Source of the DNA: an uncultured Verrucomicrobiota bacterium
Lineage (GTDB): Bacteria; Verrucomicrobiota; Verrucomicrobiia; Opitutales; Opitutaceae
Reading direction: 5' to 3'
Length of the DNA stretch: 64,000 bases
NCBI GenBank assembly: GCA_913058185.1
Contig: CAJXQX010000006.1
Coordinates: 1-64,000 of the forward strand
Shown: positions 1-9,179 of the stretch, piece by piece
Layout: each line of letters starts with the position of its first letter
How positions within the stretch are numbered: the stretch's first letter is position 1
Notes under the pieces: model-generated
What the model saw: only the letters and a program-made list of their open reading frames with translations
Told to the model about the DNA's origin: nothing
Databases searched by the model: none
Translations under genes and position numbers: made by a program

Positions 1-1
1 A

Positions 2-571
2 ATCACGGAGGACATTGCAGACTACTTCTGGCGGCGTGACGGCATCAGCAGTTCCAGTCTGAGGTTCGGAGCCGGTTGGCATAACCCGCAACTCACGCGC
101 GAAGCGGAAATCGCCGCTTACGTCGCGGCCAAGGAGCGCGCCATCACTCTGGCGGCTTTACCTCAGGCTGAATCTACGGCTCTGATCACCGCCGCCCAAG
201 CCGAGTTTGATCAACTCCGGGTCGACCGCGCGTTCGAGGGCAAGACGTCCTACGTGAAGGCGTTATCCGACCCCGACCTGAAACTGATGTGGATGAAACA
301 CACTTACTTTTCCTACGTCGATTTGAGTGACGCCTGCCATGCGATTGAGCTGGGACTGACTGCAAATTACGAGGGCAGTCACCCGCTCTTCGTCGTGCAC
401 GAGAACAACATCCTCAATCAAGATGCCGCCACCCTCGCCCGACTGTTTTACCCGACCGTGGCCGACCAAAGTAAGCTCGAGCACAACCAGTCTTTTCTCA
501 GTGGTGACAAAGCCGCAACGGTCATGGGATTCCGAGCTACGACCCCTCCCGACCAACTGCTAGTCCCGTAA
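2..571 (+). CDS. NAD(P)-dependent epimerase/dehydratase family protein, C-terminal part (5' end outside window)
   Basis: Frame stays open from base 2 (ITEDIADYFWRRDGISSSSLRFGAGW...) into ORF 254..571; LRFGAGW and later region resemble the SDR-extended C-terminus. Confidence 0.6.
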   Translation: MTEDIADYFWRRDGISSSSLRFGAGWHNPQLTREAEIAAYVAAKERAITLAALPQAESTALITAAQAEFDQLRVDRAFEGKTSYVKALSDPDLKLMWMKHTYFSYVDLSDACHAIELGLTANYEGSHPLFVVHENNILNQDAATLARLFYPTVADQSKLEHNQSFLSGDKAATVMGFRATTPPDQLLVP

Positions 572-579
572 CAATAGGC

Positions 580-1668
580 TCAGCGCACGACTCGGCCCGA
601 GGTGGCTCCCCCCATCAGGGCTTCAACTTCGGCACGGGTGGAATAATTAAAATCACCCTTGATCGAGTGCTTCAGGCAAGACGCCGCCACCGCATAGCGC
701 AGCGCTGTGCCGGGCTCGGCTAAGTCGGGCGTGGTGAGGGCAAAGATCAATCCACCGGCGAAGGAATCTCCGCCCCCTACCCGATCGACGATGTTTTTGA
801 TCTGATAAGGCTGGTAACTACTCGTGCCATCGAGCGGGGCAAAATACGCCGTGTCGGTGTCCCGCTCGTAGAGCATCGCTCCCCAATTATTGTGTGAGGC
901 GGACAAGCTTTCGCGCAGGGTGATTGCCACCCTACTCACGTTGGGAAACTGGCTGATAACCTGGCGGGCGACATCGGGGTAACGCGCCGTATCCAGTTCA
1001 CCGGAATCAACATCGGTCGCGCCGGCTTGGATGCTGAGCACGTCGTGACAATCTTCTTCATTGGCGATCACCAGATCGATGAATGGCAAGATGCCGCGCA
1101 TCGTCTTCTGGGCCAACTCAGGGGCCGGCGTGCCCGGTTCCCATTTCCACAATTTCTTCCGGAAATTCAGATCAATCGAAACTTGGCAGCCGGCGGCTTT
1201 TGCTTGCTGCGCCGCTACAAGTGTCGCTTCAGCGGCGATGGAAGAAAGCGCGGGCGTGATACCACTTAAATGCAGCCACTGTGCCCCAGCGAAAATCGAG
1301 GGCCAGTCGTATTGATCCGCCGGGGTTATTGCGATGGCAGAATCCTCGCGGTCGTAGATCACGTTGCTCGGACGTTGATTCGCACCCGTCTCCAGGAAGT
1401 AAACGCCCAGACGGCCGGAATCGGTGCGCAACACGTGCGTTGTGTCGATGCCGACCGAGCGCAGGGTGTCCATCGTAGCATCCGCCAGAGCATGCTTGGG
1501 CAATGCGGTCACGTAACGCGCGGAGCCACCGAAGTTGCAGACCGAAGCAGCAACACTCGCCTCCGCCCCAGCGTAGGTTACTTCCAATTCACGGGTTTGG
1601 CGCAGTCGCAGATTCTGCGGCGAGGCGAGGCGGCACATGATTTCGCCGAAGCTTACAATGGGTTTCAT
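580..1668 (-). CDS. kdgK: PfkB-family sugar kinase, probable 2-keto-3-deoxygluconate kinase
   Basis: 362 aa; SFGEIMCRLASP start and DRVGGGDSFAGGLIFAL PfkB signature; next to KDPG aldolase. Confidence 0.85.
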   Translation of the reverse strand: MKPIVSFGEIMCRLASPQNLRLRQTRELEVTYAGAEASVAASVCNFGGSARYVTALPKHALADATMDTLRSVGIDTTHVLRTDSGRLGVYFLETGANQRPSNVIYDREDSAIAITPADQYDWPSIFAGAQWLHLSGITPALSSIAAEATLVAAQQAKAAGCQVSIDLNFRKKLWKWEPGTPAPELAQKTMRGILPFIDLVIANEEDCHDVLSIQAGATDVDSGELDTARYPDVARQVISQFPNVSRVAITLRESLSASHNNWGAMLYERDTDTAYFAPLDGTSSYQPYQIKNIVDRVGGGDSFAGGLIFALTTPDLAEPGTALRYAVAASCLKHSIKGDFNYSTRAEVEALMGGATSGRVVR

Positions 1669-1680
1669 AAAAGAGGAAAT

Positions 1681-2343
1681 TTAGGTGGTTTTCGCAGCAA
1701 TCTGACAGACTTCAGTCGCTCGCGCGGTGATTTGATCCCAGGCTTTCTGTTGAACCAAATCGGGTTTCACGATCCACGAACCTCCGATCGCAGGCACGTT
1801 CTTTTCCAGTAGATAGTTGACCATGTTGGTGGCATTTAGCCCGCCCAACGGAAAGAACTTCACTCCGAGGTGGGCGTAAGGGGCCGAAATGCTCTTGAGA
1901 TAAGGGAGCCCTCCAGCCGCTTCCGCGGGGAAGAACTTCACAAACCGGCAACCACACTCGATCGCCGCCTCCAACTCCGAAGGGGTCGCGATACCGGGAG
2001 CAAACGGCAGGTCGGCTTGTTGCGCCGCTTCGATCACCTTGCGATTGAGTCCGGGTGAAACCCCAAAGTCGGCGCCATTGGCTTTCACTTCGCGGGCTTG
2101 GTCTGGCGTGAGGATCGTGCCCACCCCGAGTAACATGTCAGGCACGCCCTCACTAATCGCCTTAACGGCGGCCATCCCGGCCTCCGTGCGCAGAGTCAGT
2201 TCGACAACCGAAATCCCCCCGGCGAGAAGCGCTTGAGCGAGGGGAACTGCATCCTCGACGCGGTCGATAGAAAAACCGGCCACCACTTTAGCCGCCTCCA
2301 ATCGCTGCATGATCCTTTCGGGGAAAACGTTCATATCAATCAA
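1681..2343 (-). CDS. eda: Bifunctional 4-hydroxy-2-oxoglutarate / 2-dehydro-3-deoxyphosphogluconate aldolase
   Basis: 220 aa; GGISVVELTLRT, GVGTILTPDQ, VKFFPAEAAGG motifs. Confidence 0.9.
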   Translation of the reverse strand: MIDMNVFPERIMQRLEAAKVVAGFSIDRVEDAVPLAQALLAGGISVVELTLRTEAGMAAVKAISEGVPDMLLGVGTILTPDQAREVKANGADFGVSPGLNRKVIEAAQQADLPFAPGIATPSELEAAIECGCRFVKFFPAEAAGGLPYLKSISAPYAHLGVKFFPLGGLNATNMVNYLLEKNVPAIGGSWIVKPDLVQQKAWDQITARATEVCQIAAKTT

Positions 2344-3733
2344 TGAGAACCGAGATACGTTTCAGTGTCAGGTATTCTTCCAAACTATATCGCGAACAGT
2401 CCTTGCCCATCCCACTTTGCTTCAGGCCGCCATGCGGCAGCTGCACCGAATAATGCGGTTCGTTTATGCAAACGCTGCCCGCCTTGATGTCGCGCGCAGC
2501 CCGCAGCCCGAGCGATAGGTTCGTCGTGAACACGTAGGCGGCCAAACCGTAAGGCGTGTCGTTGGCCAAGGCGATTTCGTCGTCCTTGTCCGTGAACTTC
2601 AGGATCGGTAAAACCGGACCAAAAATCTCGTCACTCGCCACCTTCATCTTCGGCACGACGTTGCGCAGGATGGTCGGCTCCATGAAAAACCCTGAACCCT
2701 CCACCGCATTTCCACCGGTCACAATTTCGGCGCCGTCCGCCACCGCTGACTCCACTAGGGCCAACACGTAGCGGCGCGCCTTCTCATTGACCAGTGGACC
2801 CATCTCGATCTCAGCCGCGCGTTGGCGAGCCGCCTCGACAAACTCCTCATAAACCGACTCATGCACAAAACAACGATTGGGCGATACGCACACCTGACCG
2901 CAGTTGGCGAACTTCAGATCGACGACCTTGTTGGCCGCATCCGTGATATCGGCATCGGGATATACCAACACCGGCGCGTTTCCTCCTAACTCGACGGAAA
3001 AATGTTTAACGCTCGTGCACGCGGCATTCAGCACTTCCAAGCCGCCGCGCGTTGAACCAATCATGGTCACGAGTGAAGGCACCTCACTTTGGAGGAGTGG
3101 TTTTACCGCATCGTGATCGCTGCTGGTGATCATGTTGACGACGCCATCGGGCACCCCCGCTTCTTTCGCCAGATAGGCGACCTCCAGCGAAGCGAGCGGC
3201 GTATGGCACGACGGCTTAATGATCGTGCTGCAACCTGAAGCCAGCACGGGACCCAGTTTGTAACCCACGTTGAGCAACGGAAAATTCCACGCCAGCATCC
3301 CCACCGTCACGCCGAGCGGCTGACGTTGGACGTAGTGCAAAAAGCGTCCGTCGGGATCGTGCAGCACCGGCTGATCCAACCGCTCAAACTCCTCAACGAA
3401 GAATCGCAAGCAGGTGGTCAACATGCCGAAATCATATTCCGCATTGTCGCGAGGTTTGCCGGTTTCAGCGATCAACAGATCAACGATTCTCGGCTGATTC
3501 GTCTCCAGCAAGTCGGCATAACGCAGGATCACTTCGCGACGCTTGGCCGGGGTTGTGGCCGACCATAATTGGAAGCCCTTTTCGGCCGCCGTGAGCACCT
3601 TCTGGATTGATCGTGAATCGATCTCCGGCACCGCACCTATCACCTTCCCCGTGGCGGGATTGATGACATCGCAGGTCTTCTTACTTCGAACGCGCTCACC
3701 TCCAATGAGCATGGGATAAATTTTGTTAGGCAT
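2336..3733 (-). CDS. Aldehyde dehydrogenase (NAD-dependent, succinate-semialdehyde/lactaldehyde type)
   Basis: MPNKIYPMLIGGERV start chosen at 3733; FSVELGGNAPVLV and NCGQVCVSPNR motifs; the longer ORF start at 3967 is out-of-family and overlaps the neighbouring gene. Confidence 0.88.
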   Translation of the reverse strand: MPNKIYPMLIGGERVRSKKTCDVINPATGKVIGAVPEIDSRSIQKVLTAAEKGFQLWSATTPAKRREVILRYADLLETNQPRIVDLLIAETGKPRDNAEYDFGMLTTCLRFFVEEFERLDQPVLHDPDGRFLHYVQRQPLGVTVGMLAWNFPLLNVGYKLGPVLASGCSTIIKPSCHTPLASLEVAYLAKEAGVPDGVVNMITSSDHDAVKPLLQSEVPSLVTMIGSTRGGLEVLNAACTSVKHFSVELGGNAPVLVYPDADITDAANKVVDLKFANCGQVCVSPNRCFVHESVYEEFVEAARQRAAEIEMGPLVNEKARRYVLALVESAVADGAEIVTGGNAVEGSGFFMEPTILRNVVPKMKVASDEIFGPVLPILKFTDKDDEIALANDTPYGLAAYVFTTNLSLGLRAARDIKAGSVCINEPHYSVQLPHGGLKQSGMGKDCSRYSLEEYLTLKRISVLID

Positions 3734-4880
3734 CAGTTTTTTCCGTTTTCTGGACACAATAATTTGCCAGTGCCTCACGGTCGGGCTCGACGCCCAGCCC
3801 TGGGCCAGTCGGCACCGTGAGTTCTCCGTGCTCGATCTGCACACTTTGCCCGAACATCTCATCCCGCATCGGGTTCCTCGTGAGATCAGTCTCGAGCAGC
3901 GGCTCGGCGACTTCGGCGCGTCCCGGCTCCACGGAGGTCGTGGCCACGAAGTGCACCGCGCTCGCAAGATTCAACTGGGTGCCCCAACAGTGCGGCAGCA
4001 CATTCACGCCTTTGGACGACGCAATCGCGCGAATCTTGAGTGCTTCCGTCGGTCCTCCGCAGTAAGCCAAATCGGGCTGCGCAATGTGCACGCCGCCGTG
4101 CGACAGCAGATCCTGAAAACCGAATCGAGTCTGCTCACATTCGCCGGTGGCAATGGGCACATCGACCTTGGACGCAAGTTCCGAAAACTGCCGGCGCATT
4201 TCCGGCGAAAGCGGTTCCTCAAACCACGCGTAGTCGAGCTCTGCGAGCAACTTCCCGACCTTCACGGCCTCGGGTAAATCATAGGCGTGATTGGAGTCGG
4301 CCATGAGTTGCGTGTCCGGCAGCGCCTCGCGCATCGCCACGATGAGCCTCCGGTCGAAGGCCATGTTTTTCCCGACCTTGATCTTGAGGGCGCCAAACCC
4401 TCGCGCGACACAATCACGAGCTTCGTCCAGCAGGGTTTCGAGCAACTCCGATTCGGGCTGTTTGCGGAAATACATACTGGTCGCGTAACCTTGGACGCGG
4501 TCCCGCACTCGCCCTCCCATGAGTTCGGATACCGACACGCCCAGCAACTTCCCTTTCAAGTCAAGTAGCGCCATGTCCAATCCAGAAATGGCACCCATCA
4601 TCGGACCCTTCATAGCGAAGTCCAACGACGCGCGCCAGCAATGCTGCCAAGCCGCCTCGTTGCGCAACGGGTCCCAGCCAATCAGCAGCGGCGCGTAGAA
4701 GGTATCGATGGCATTTTGGGTCACTGTCGCGGGGCCATAACACTCGCCCCACCCGACCGCGCCGGAATCATCAATCACCTCTACGATCAAGGCATTGCGC
4801 ACATCATAGTGCCATTGGGAAAACCCGAAGGACTCCGTCAGCTTGTGCTGGAGGCGATAAGTTTTAATCGATCGTATCAT
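3726..4880 (-). CDS. Mandelate racemase/muconate lactonizing enzyme (enolase superfamily) protein
   Basis: MIRSIKTYRL start at 4880; KIKVGK, MADSNHAYD, WFEEPLSPE, PHCWGTQL motifs. Confidence 0.87.
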   Translation of the reverse strand: MIRSIKTYRLQHKLTESFGFSQWHYDVRNALIVEVIDDSGAVGWGECYGPATVTQNAIDTFYAPLLIGWDPLRNEAAWQHCWRASLDFAMKGPMMGAISGLDMALLDLKGKLLGVSVSELMGGRVRDRVQGYATSMYFRKQPESELLETLLDEARDCVARGFGALKIKVGKNMAFDRRLIVAMREALPDTQLMADSNHAYDLPEAVKVGKLLAELDYAWFEEPLSPEMRRQFSELASKVDVPIATGECEQTRFGFQDLLSHGGVHIAQPDLAYCGGPTEALKIRAIASSKGVNVLPHCWGTQLNLASAVHFVATTSVEPGRAEVAEPLLETDLTRNPMRDEMFGQSVQIEHGELTVPTGPGLGVEPDREALANYCVQKTEKTDA

Positions 4881-4905
4881 GGCGAAATAGGAATGGAATA
4901 AGGGG

Positions 4906-5856
4906 TCAAGTTTGGAGCTCCCGAATTTGCCGAGTATGGTGTTTCTGCCGACGGAAATCGGCCGGAGAGAACCCGACGTTTTTCTTAAACTGGCGGCCAA
5001 AATGAGTGTAATCGTTGAAGCCCACTTCGTAGCAGACATCGAGCGCGTTGTCGGTGGTATCACGCAGCAAGACACACGCGTTTTCGATGCGAAGACTGTT
5101 GAGATAATCGAGAAACGTCATGCCGGTCTCGTGTTTAAACAGGCGGCAAAAATACGTCTCCGACGCCCCACTCATCGCCGCCATTTCTTTCAACGTCAGC
5201 GGGTCCTTAAAGTTGTCGTGGATGTGGGTGAGCGTCGTACGCAGACCATCCTTGTAGCGAGAGATAGGACTGGCCCGGGTGACCCGCATTGTCGTATTGC
5301 CCATGTCATCCCGTTCCTTTTGTCCCGACAATAACATCAACAAGTTCAAGAAATTGCAGCGGGTTTGCGCATGTGCTATTTCGGATTCATCGTGCGTGCT
5401 CTGTTTCAGCTGCTCGAACAAGTTTACCACCGTCGCTCGCTGGTCCGGCTCGATCTCGATCTGCACCGCCGAGACATCCGCTTCCGCGAGGTCGAAGAAC
5501 GATTTAAAGAAGTAACGATTCGGCGACGAAGACGCTTTGAGTTCCTCTAACGAGTCGATCCCGTAATCCACGATCTGCGGCAGAAAACTGCAGCAAAATG
5601 CCCGCACGGTTTCATCGCGTTTCTGATCAATCAGCACGTGGCGCACAAACGGTTTCATGATCACCACGTCGCCTGCCTTCATCGTCACGTCGGCGCTTTT
5701 GAAACGGTTCACCAACTTGCCTTCCTCCACGTAGAGCATTTCAAAATACTCGTGCCGATGGAGCTCCTTCCGGATCAGCGTCCGGTCCACCACCGTGTCC
5801 ACTGTGATGGGAAACGCCGACTCCGAAAACAGCTCTCTGGATTTAACGAGGGACAT
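4906..5856 (-). CDS. AraC-family transcriptional regulator with cupin N-terminus
   Basis: HRHEYFEMLYVEEGKL cupin-like; MSGASETYFCRLFKHETGMTFLDYLNSLR HTH. Confidence 0.88.
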   Translation of the reverse strand: MSLVKSRELFSESAFPITVDTVVDRTLIRKELHRHEYFEMLYVEEGKLVNRFKSADVTMKAGDVVIMKPFVRHVLIDQKRDETVRAFCCSFLPQIVDYGIDSLEELKASSSPNRYFFKSFFDLAEADVSAVQIEIEPDQRATVVNLFEQLKQSTHDESEIAHAQTRCNFLNLLMLLSGQKERDDMGNTTMRVTRASPISRYKDGLRTTLTHIHDNFKDPLTLKEMAAMSGASETYFCRLFKHETGMTFLDYLNSLRIENACVLLRDTTDNALDVCYEVGFNDYTHFGRQFKKNVGFSPADFRRQKHHTRQIRELQT

Positions 5857-5893
5857 GCGGAAAGTTAGTAAGGGTCGAGTAGTCGGACCGAAA

Positions 5894-7519
5894 TCAGTTG
5901 GGCAGGCTTCCCCGCCAGCCCCGGTTGAGTTGGCTTAAAAGTTGGGCGATCACGCCAGGGTGCTGCCTGGCAATATTCACCGTTTCGGACGGGTCGTTAT
6001 CGTGATCGTAGAGTTCGACAAATATGGGATCGGCCGCCGGATGCTTCACGTCTTTCCACGCAATCAATCGGTAACGATCCGTGCGCATCGCATAACCCAT
6101 CAAATCGTTTTCAAAGAGCTCACGATCCCACTTGTCGCCCTGCTGCTGGATGATGTTCGCCTCTACATCACGAATCAGCGGACCAAAAAACAATTCGCGC
6201 ATATCGTCAGTCAGCGGGTTGGCCGCCCACTCCCGCAGAGCTGGGTTGGGATATTGGCTGAAGGCCGCCGTTTTCCAGGCGCGATCCGGTTCCTCCAGCA
6301 ACGGCGCGAAGCTGTGTCCCTCCAGATGAGTCGGCAGCGATATACCAGCCAATTCGCACAGTGTCGGATACATATCCACGAGCTCCACCAAGGCATCCGT
6401 CGTGCGCCCGCGGCTGCCCCGCGGCATGTCCGGCGTCCAGATCATCAGCGGCACGCGAGTGCCGATTTCGTAGTTGGTCGCCTTCCCCCAAATTCCCATT
6501 TCACCCAAATGCCAGCCGTGATCGCCCCACACGATGATGATCGTATTGTCACGCACTCCCGCCGCTTCGAGCGCTGCTACCATCCGTCCGATCTGCGCAT
6601 CGACATAACTGGCACAAGCCAAATAACCGTGCCGCAGCGTGCGAGCTAGATCCGGCTCAATGTCGCCGTATTTCGGAATCGCATGTCGGGTCCGTAATTC
6701 GAATGAGGCATGCAGTCCCATCGCCGCTCCGTCCCGGGGCGCATCGACTTGCTCAGCGATCGGCATCGAGTCGCGATCATACAGGTCCCAATATCGTTTG
6801 GGGGCGATGAAATCGAGGTGCGGTTTCTTCAATCCAAGTCCCAGAAAGAACGGCTGTTGTTCGTTCTTGAGCAGATCGTGCAGGGTCTCGATCGCGAGAT
6901 CCGTATTGTAACCATCTTCGTAAGTCTGATCCGGCACATCAGCCGACTCGTAGGCGGGCCCCTTCAGCAATGCGCTATGCGCGTCGGCCCCGAGTTTCTT
7001 TATTTTCTCCGCCCTAATCTCCCCATTCTCCGGTAGAGCGAATCTCACCGGATCAGCCCATTTCTGGCGCGTCTTCACGCCCGTGGGACTCCGGCTCCAT
7101 GACAGCTCTTCGTCACCGAAAGCTGCGTTGTGGTAGATCTTCCCGGTGCGAACCGTAGCGTAACCATTGGCCCACAGATGTTGCGGCAACGTGATAATAT
7201 CCGGATTCGCATCGCGGAAATAAGTGTAGTTCTCAACAACCCCGATCGTATCAGGTCGCGCCCCGGTCATCAGACTGGCCCGCGACGGACTGCAAATCGC
7301 CTGCTGGCAATAAGCCCGGTTAAACAACAAACCATCGCCGGCGAGCGCATCCATATGCGGAGTAATCGCGATCTCGGAGCCGTAGCTGCCGAGTTCCGGA
7401 CGCAAGTCATCAATGGCAATAAATAGAATATTGGGCCGATCAGCACCAACGCAATATACGGTCCCGACGATGCCGACAAAACCGACAATCAAAGCGCGCA
7501 TAACAAAAAATGTCTTCAT
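5894..7519 (-). CDS. Secreted sulfatase (S1 family, iduronate-2-sulfatase-like)
   Basis: Signal peptide; RPNILFIAIDDLRPELGSYG; CSPSRASLMTG matches the C/S-X-P-X-R formylglycine site. Confidence 0.9.
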   Translation of the reverse strand: MKTFFVMRALIVGFVGIVGTVYCVGADRPNILFIAIDDLRPELGSYGSEIAITPHMDALAGDGLLFNRAYCQQAICSPSRASLMTGARPDTIGVVENYTYFRDANPDIITLPQHLWANGYATVRTGKIYHNAAFGDEELSWSRSPTGVKTRQKWADPVRFALPENGEIRAEKIKKLGADAHSALLKGPAYESADVPDQTYEDGYNTDLAIETLHDLLKNEQQPFFLGLGLKKPHLDFIAPKRYWDLYDRDSMPIAEQVDAPRDGAAMGLHASFELRTRHAIPKYGDIEPDLARTLRHGYLACASYVDAQIGRMVAALEAAGVRDNTIIIVWGDHGWHLGEMGIWGKATNYEIGTRVPLMIWTPDMPRGSRGRTTDALVELVDMYPTLCELAGISLPTHLEGHSFAPLLEEPDRAWKTAAFSQYPNPALREWAANPLTDDMRELFFGPLIRDVEANIIQQQGDKWDRELFENDLMGYAMRTDRYRLIAWKDVKHPAADPIFVELYDHDNDPSETVNIARQHPGVIAQLLSQLNRGWRGSLPN

Positions 7520-7839
7520 GGGGGATGGGTAATTATGGCCGATATTCGTCCTAATCAGATCCGGGGGTGAACCAATGGCTTCTCGAATCTCTCACACCTT
7601 GGGTAAGTTTGGAACGGCGTATTTTGTATAAATCACAGTGGATATTGCATTATTCTGAGTTTTCAGCCCCTTCCTTCTCTTATAAGGCGATTTCTGGACC
7701 GCGTATATGATACGGTTGGTCAACGGTTGAAAGACTTTCGATTCGCCGAAATTCTGAGGATGCGTAGTAGTCTTCGAACGAGATATAGGCATACTGCGCA
7801 CATTAAGGATCGCTGCCGCTCCTCCACCCATCTGCCCCG

Positions 7840-9129
7840 ATGAAAAACGTAAATTTCAACTTCGCAAAGGCGCTTTCCCGCCGCTCCTTCCTCAAGGGAG
7901 CCGGCGTCAGCATGGCATTGCCTTGGCTCGACGCAATGACCCCCGCCTTTGCCGCATCTCTGGCTCACCAACCTCCTCGTCGTTTCGTCGCGGTAACCCT
8001 TGCTCTCGGCCTGCACGGACCGAACCTCAATCCGACCGAGGCCGGCCGAAACTACACCCCCTCCCCTTACCTCAACGACCTCGCCGATTTGCGAGATGAC
8101 ATGACGATTGTCAGTGGCGCCTCCCATCCGGGTGTCAGCGGAGGTCACATGGCTGAGGGTAGCATTTTAACGGCCGCACCTTTCTCGCGGAACGCTGCCT
8201 TTAAAAATTCGATCTCCATCGATCAATACATGGCGCGGCACCAGGGCCACCACACCCGCTTCCCATCGCTGGTGTTAAATATCAACGGCTCCAACAGCGC
8301 ATCCTATACGGATTCCGGCAGTATGATTCCCGCGGAGGAGTCTCCCTCCAAAGTATTCAACCAACTCTTCATCCCCGACACCCCAGCTGAAAAGGCCCTC
8401 CAGATTGAGCGCCTACGCCAAGGCCGCAGCGTGATGGATGTCGTTTCGTCGGATGCCAAACGCGTCATCCGCACGCTCAGCTCGGGTGATCGCGATAAGG
8501 TCGACCAATACTTCACCTCCGTGCGCGATTTTGAAAAACGCCTCGGCGAAGCCCAAGAGTGGGCCGATCGCCCGAAGCCTAAAGTCAACGCTCCCATCCC
8601 GGTCGATATTTCCAATAGCGACGCGATCATTGACCGGAAGAAGTTGCTTCTCGACGTCACTTTCCTCGCGTTGCAAACGGATTCAACCCGCTTTGTAACC
8701 ATTCACCTCAACGGTGAAGGAGGGGCCGTGCCGCTCCCCGGTGTCGATCAAGGCTACCATGGCTTGAGTCACCATGGCCTCGACGAAATGAAACTCGATC
8801 AATTGACCCTCGTGGAAACCGAACTGATGCGCAAATACGGCAACTTCCTACGTGACCTCAAGGGTGCTGAAGAATCTAACGGCAGTATGCTCGATTCCAC
8901 TAGCGTGCTCATGACTTCCAATCTTGGTAACGCGAGCTCCCATGATAACCGCAACATGCCCGTGGTCCTCGCGGGCGGCGGATTCCGTCACGGCCAACAT
9001 ATTGCCTACGATCGCAAGGATAACTACCCGCTGCCAAATCTCTACCTCAGCCTGCTGCATCGCCATGGTATCGAAGCCGACCAATTCGCCACCAGCACCG
9101 GTGAGATGAGCGACCTGTCGATGGTCTGA
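7840..9129 (+). CDS. DUF1552-like protein with twin-arginine signal
   Basis: SRRSFLKGAGVSMALPWLDAM Tat-type N-terminus; overall pattern of the planctomycete/verrucomicrobial DUF1552 family. Confidence 0.75.
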   Translation: MKNVNFNFAKALSRRSFLKGAGVSMALPWLDAMTPAFAASLAHQPPRRFVAVTLALGLHGPNLNPTEAGRNYTPSPYLNDLADLRDDMTIVSGASHPGVSGGHMAEGSILTAAPFSRNAAFKNSISIDQYMARHQGHHTRFPSLVLNINGSNSASYTDSGSMIPAEESPSKVFNQLFIPDTPAEKALQIERLRQGRSVMDVVSSDAKRVIRTLSSGDRDKVDQYFTSVRDFEKRLGEAQEWADRPKPKVNAPIPVDISNSDAIIDRKKLLLDVTFLALQTDSTRFVTIHLNGEGGAVPLPGVDQGYHGLSHHGLDEMKLDQLTLVETELMRKYGNFLRDLKGAEESNGSMLDSTSVLMTSNLGNASSHDNRNMPVVLAGGGFRHGQHIAYDRKDNYPLPNLYLSLLHRHGIEADQFATSTGEMSDLSMV

Positions 9130-9179
9130 GTTTAGCGATCACCGGTTTCATTTCAAACGCCCACGCGCCCAACCTACCC

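Noticed and set aside
3734-3967. N-terminal extension of the aldehyde dehydrogenase ORF (start 3967)
   Set aside because: Low-complexity, overlaps the upstream dehydratase; MPNKIYPM at 3733 fits the family start.
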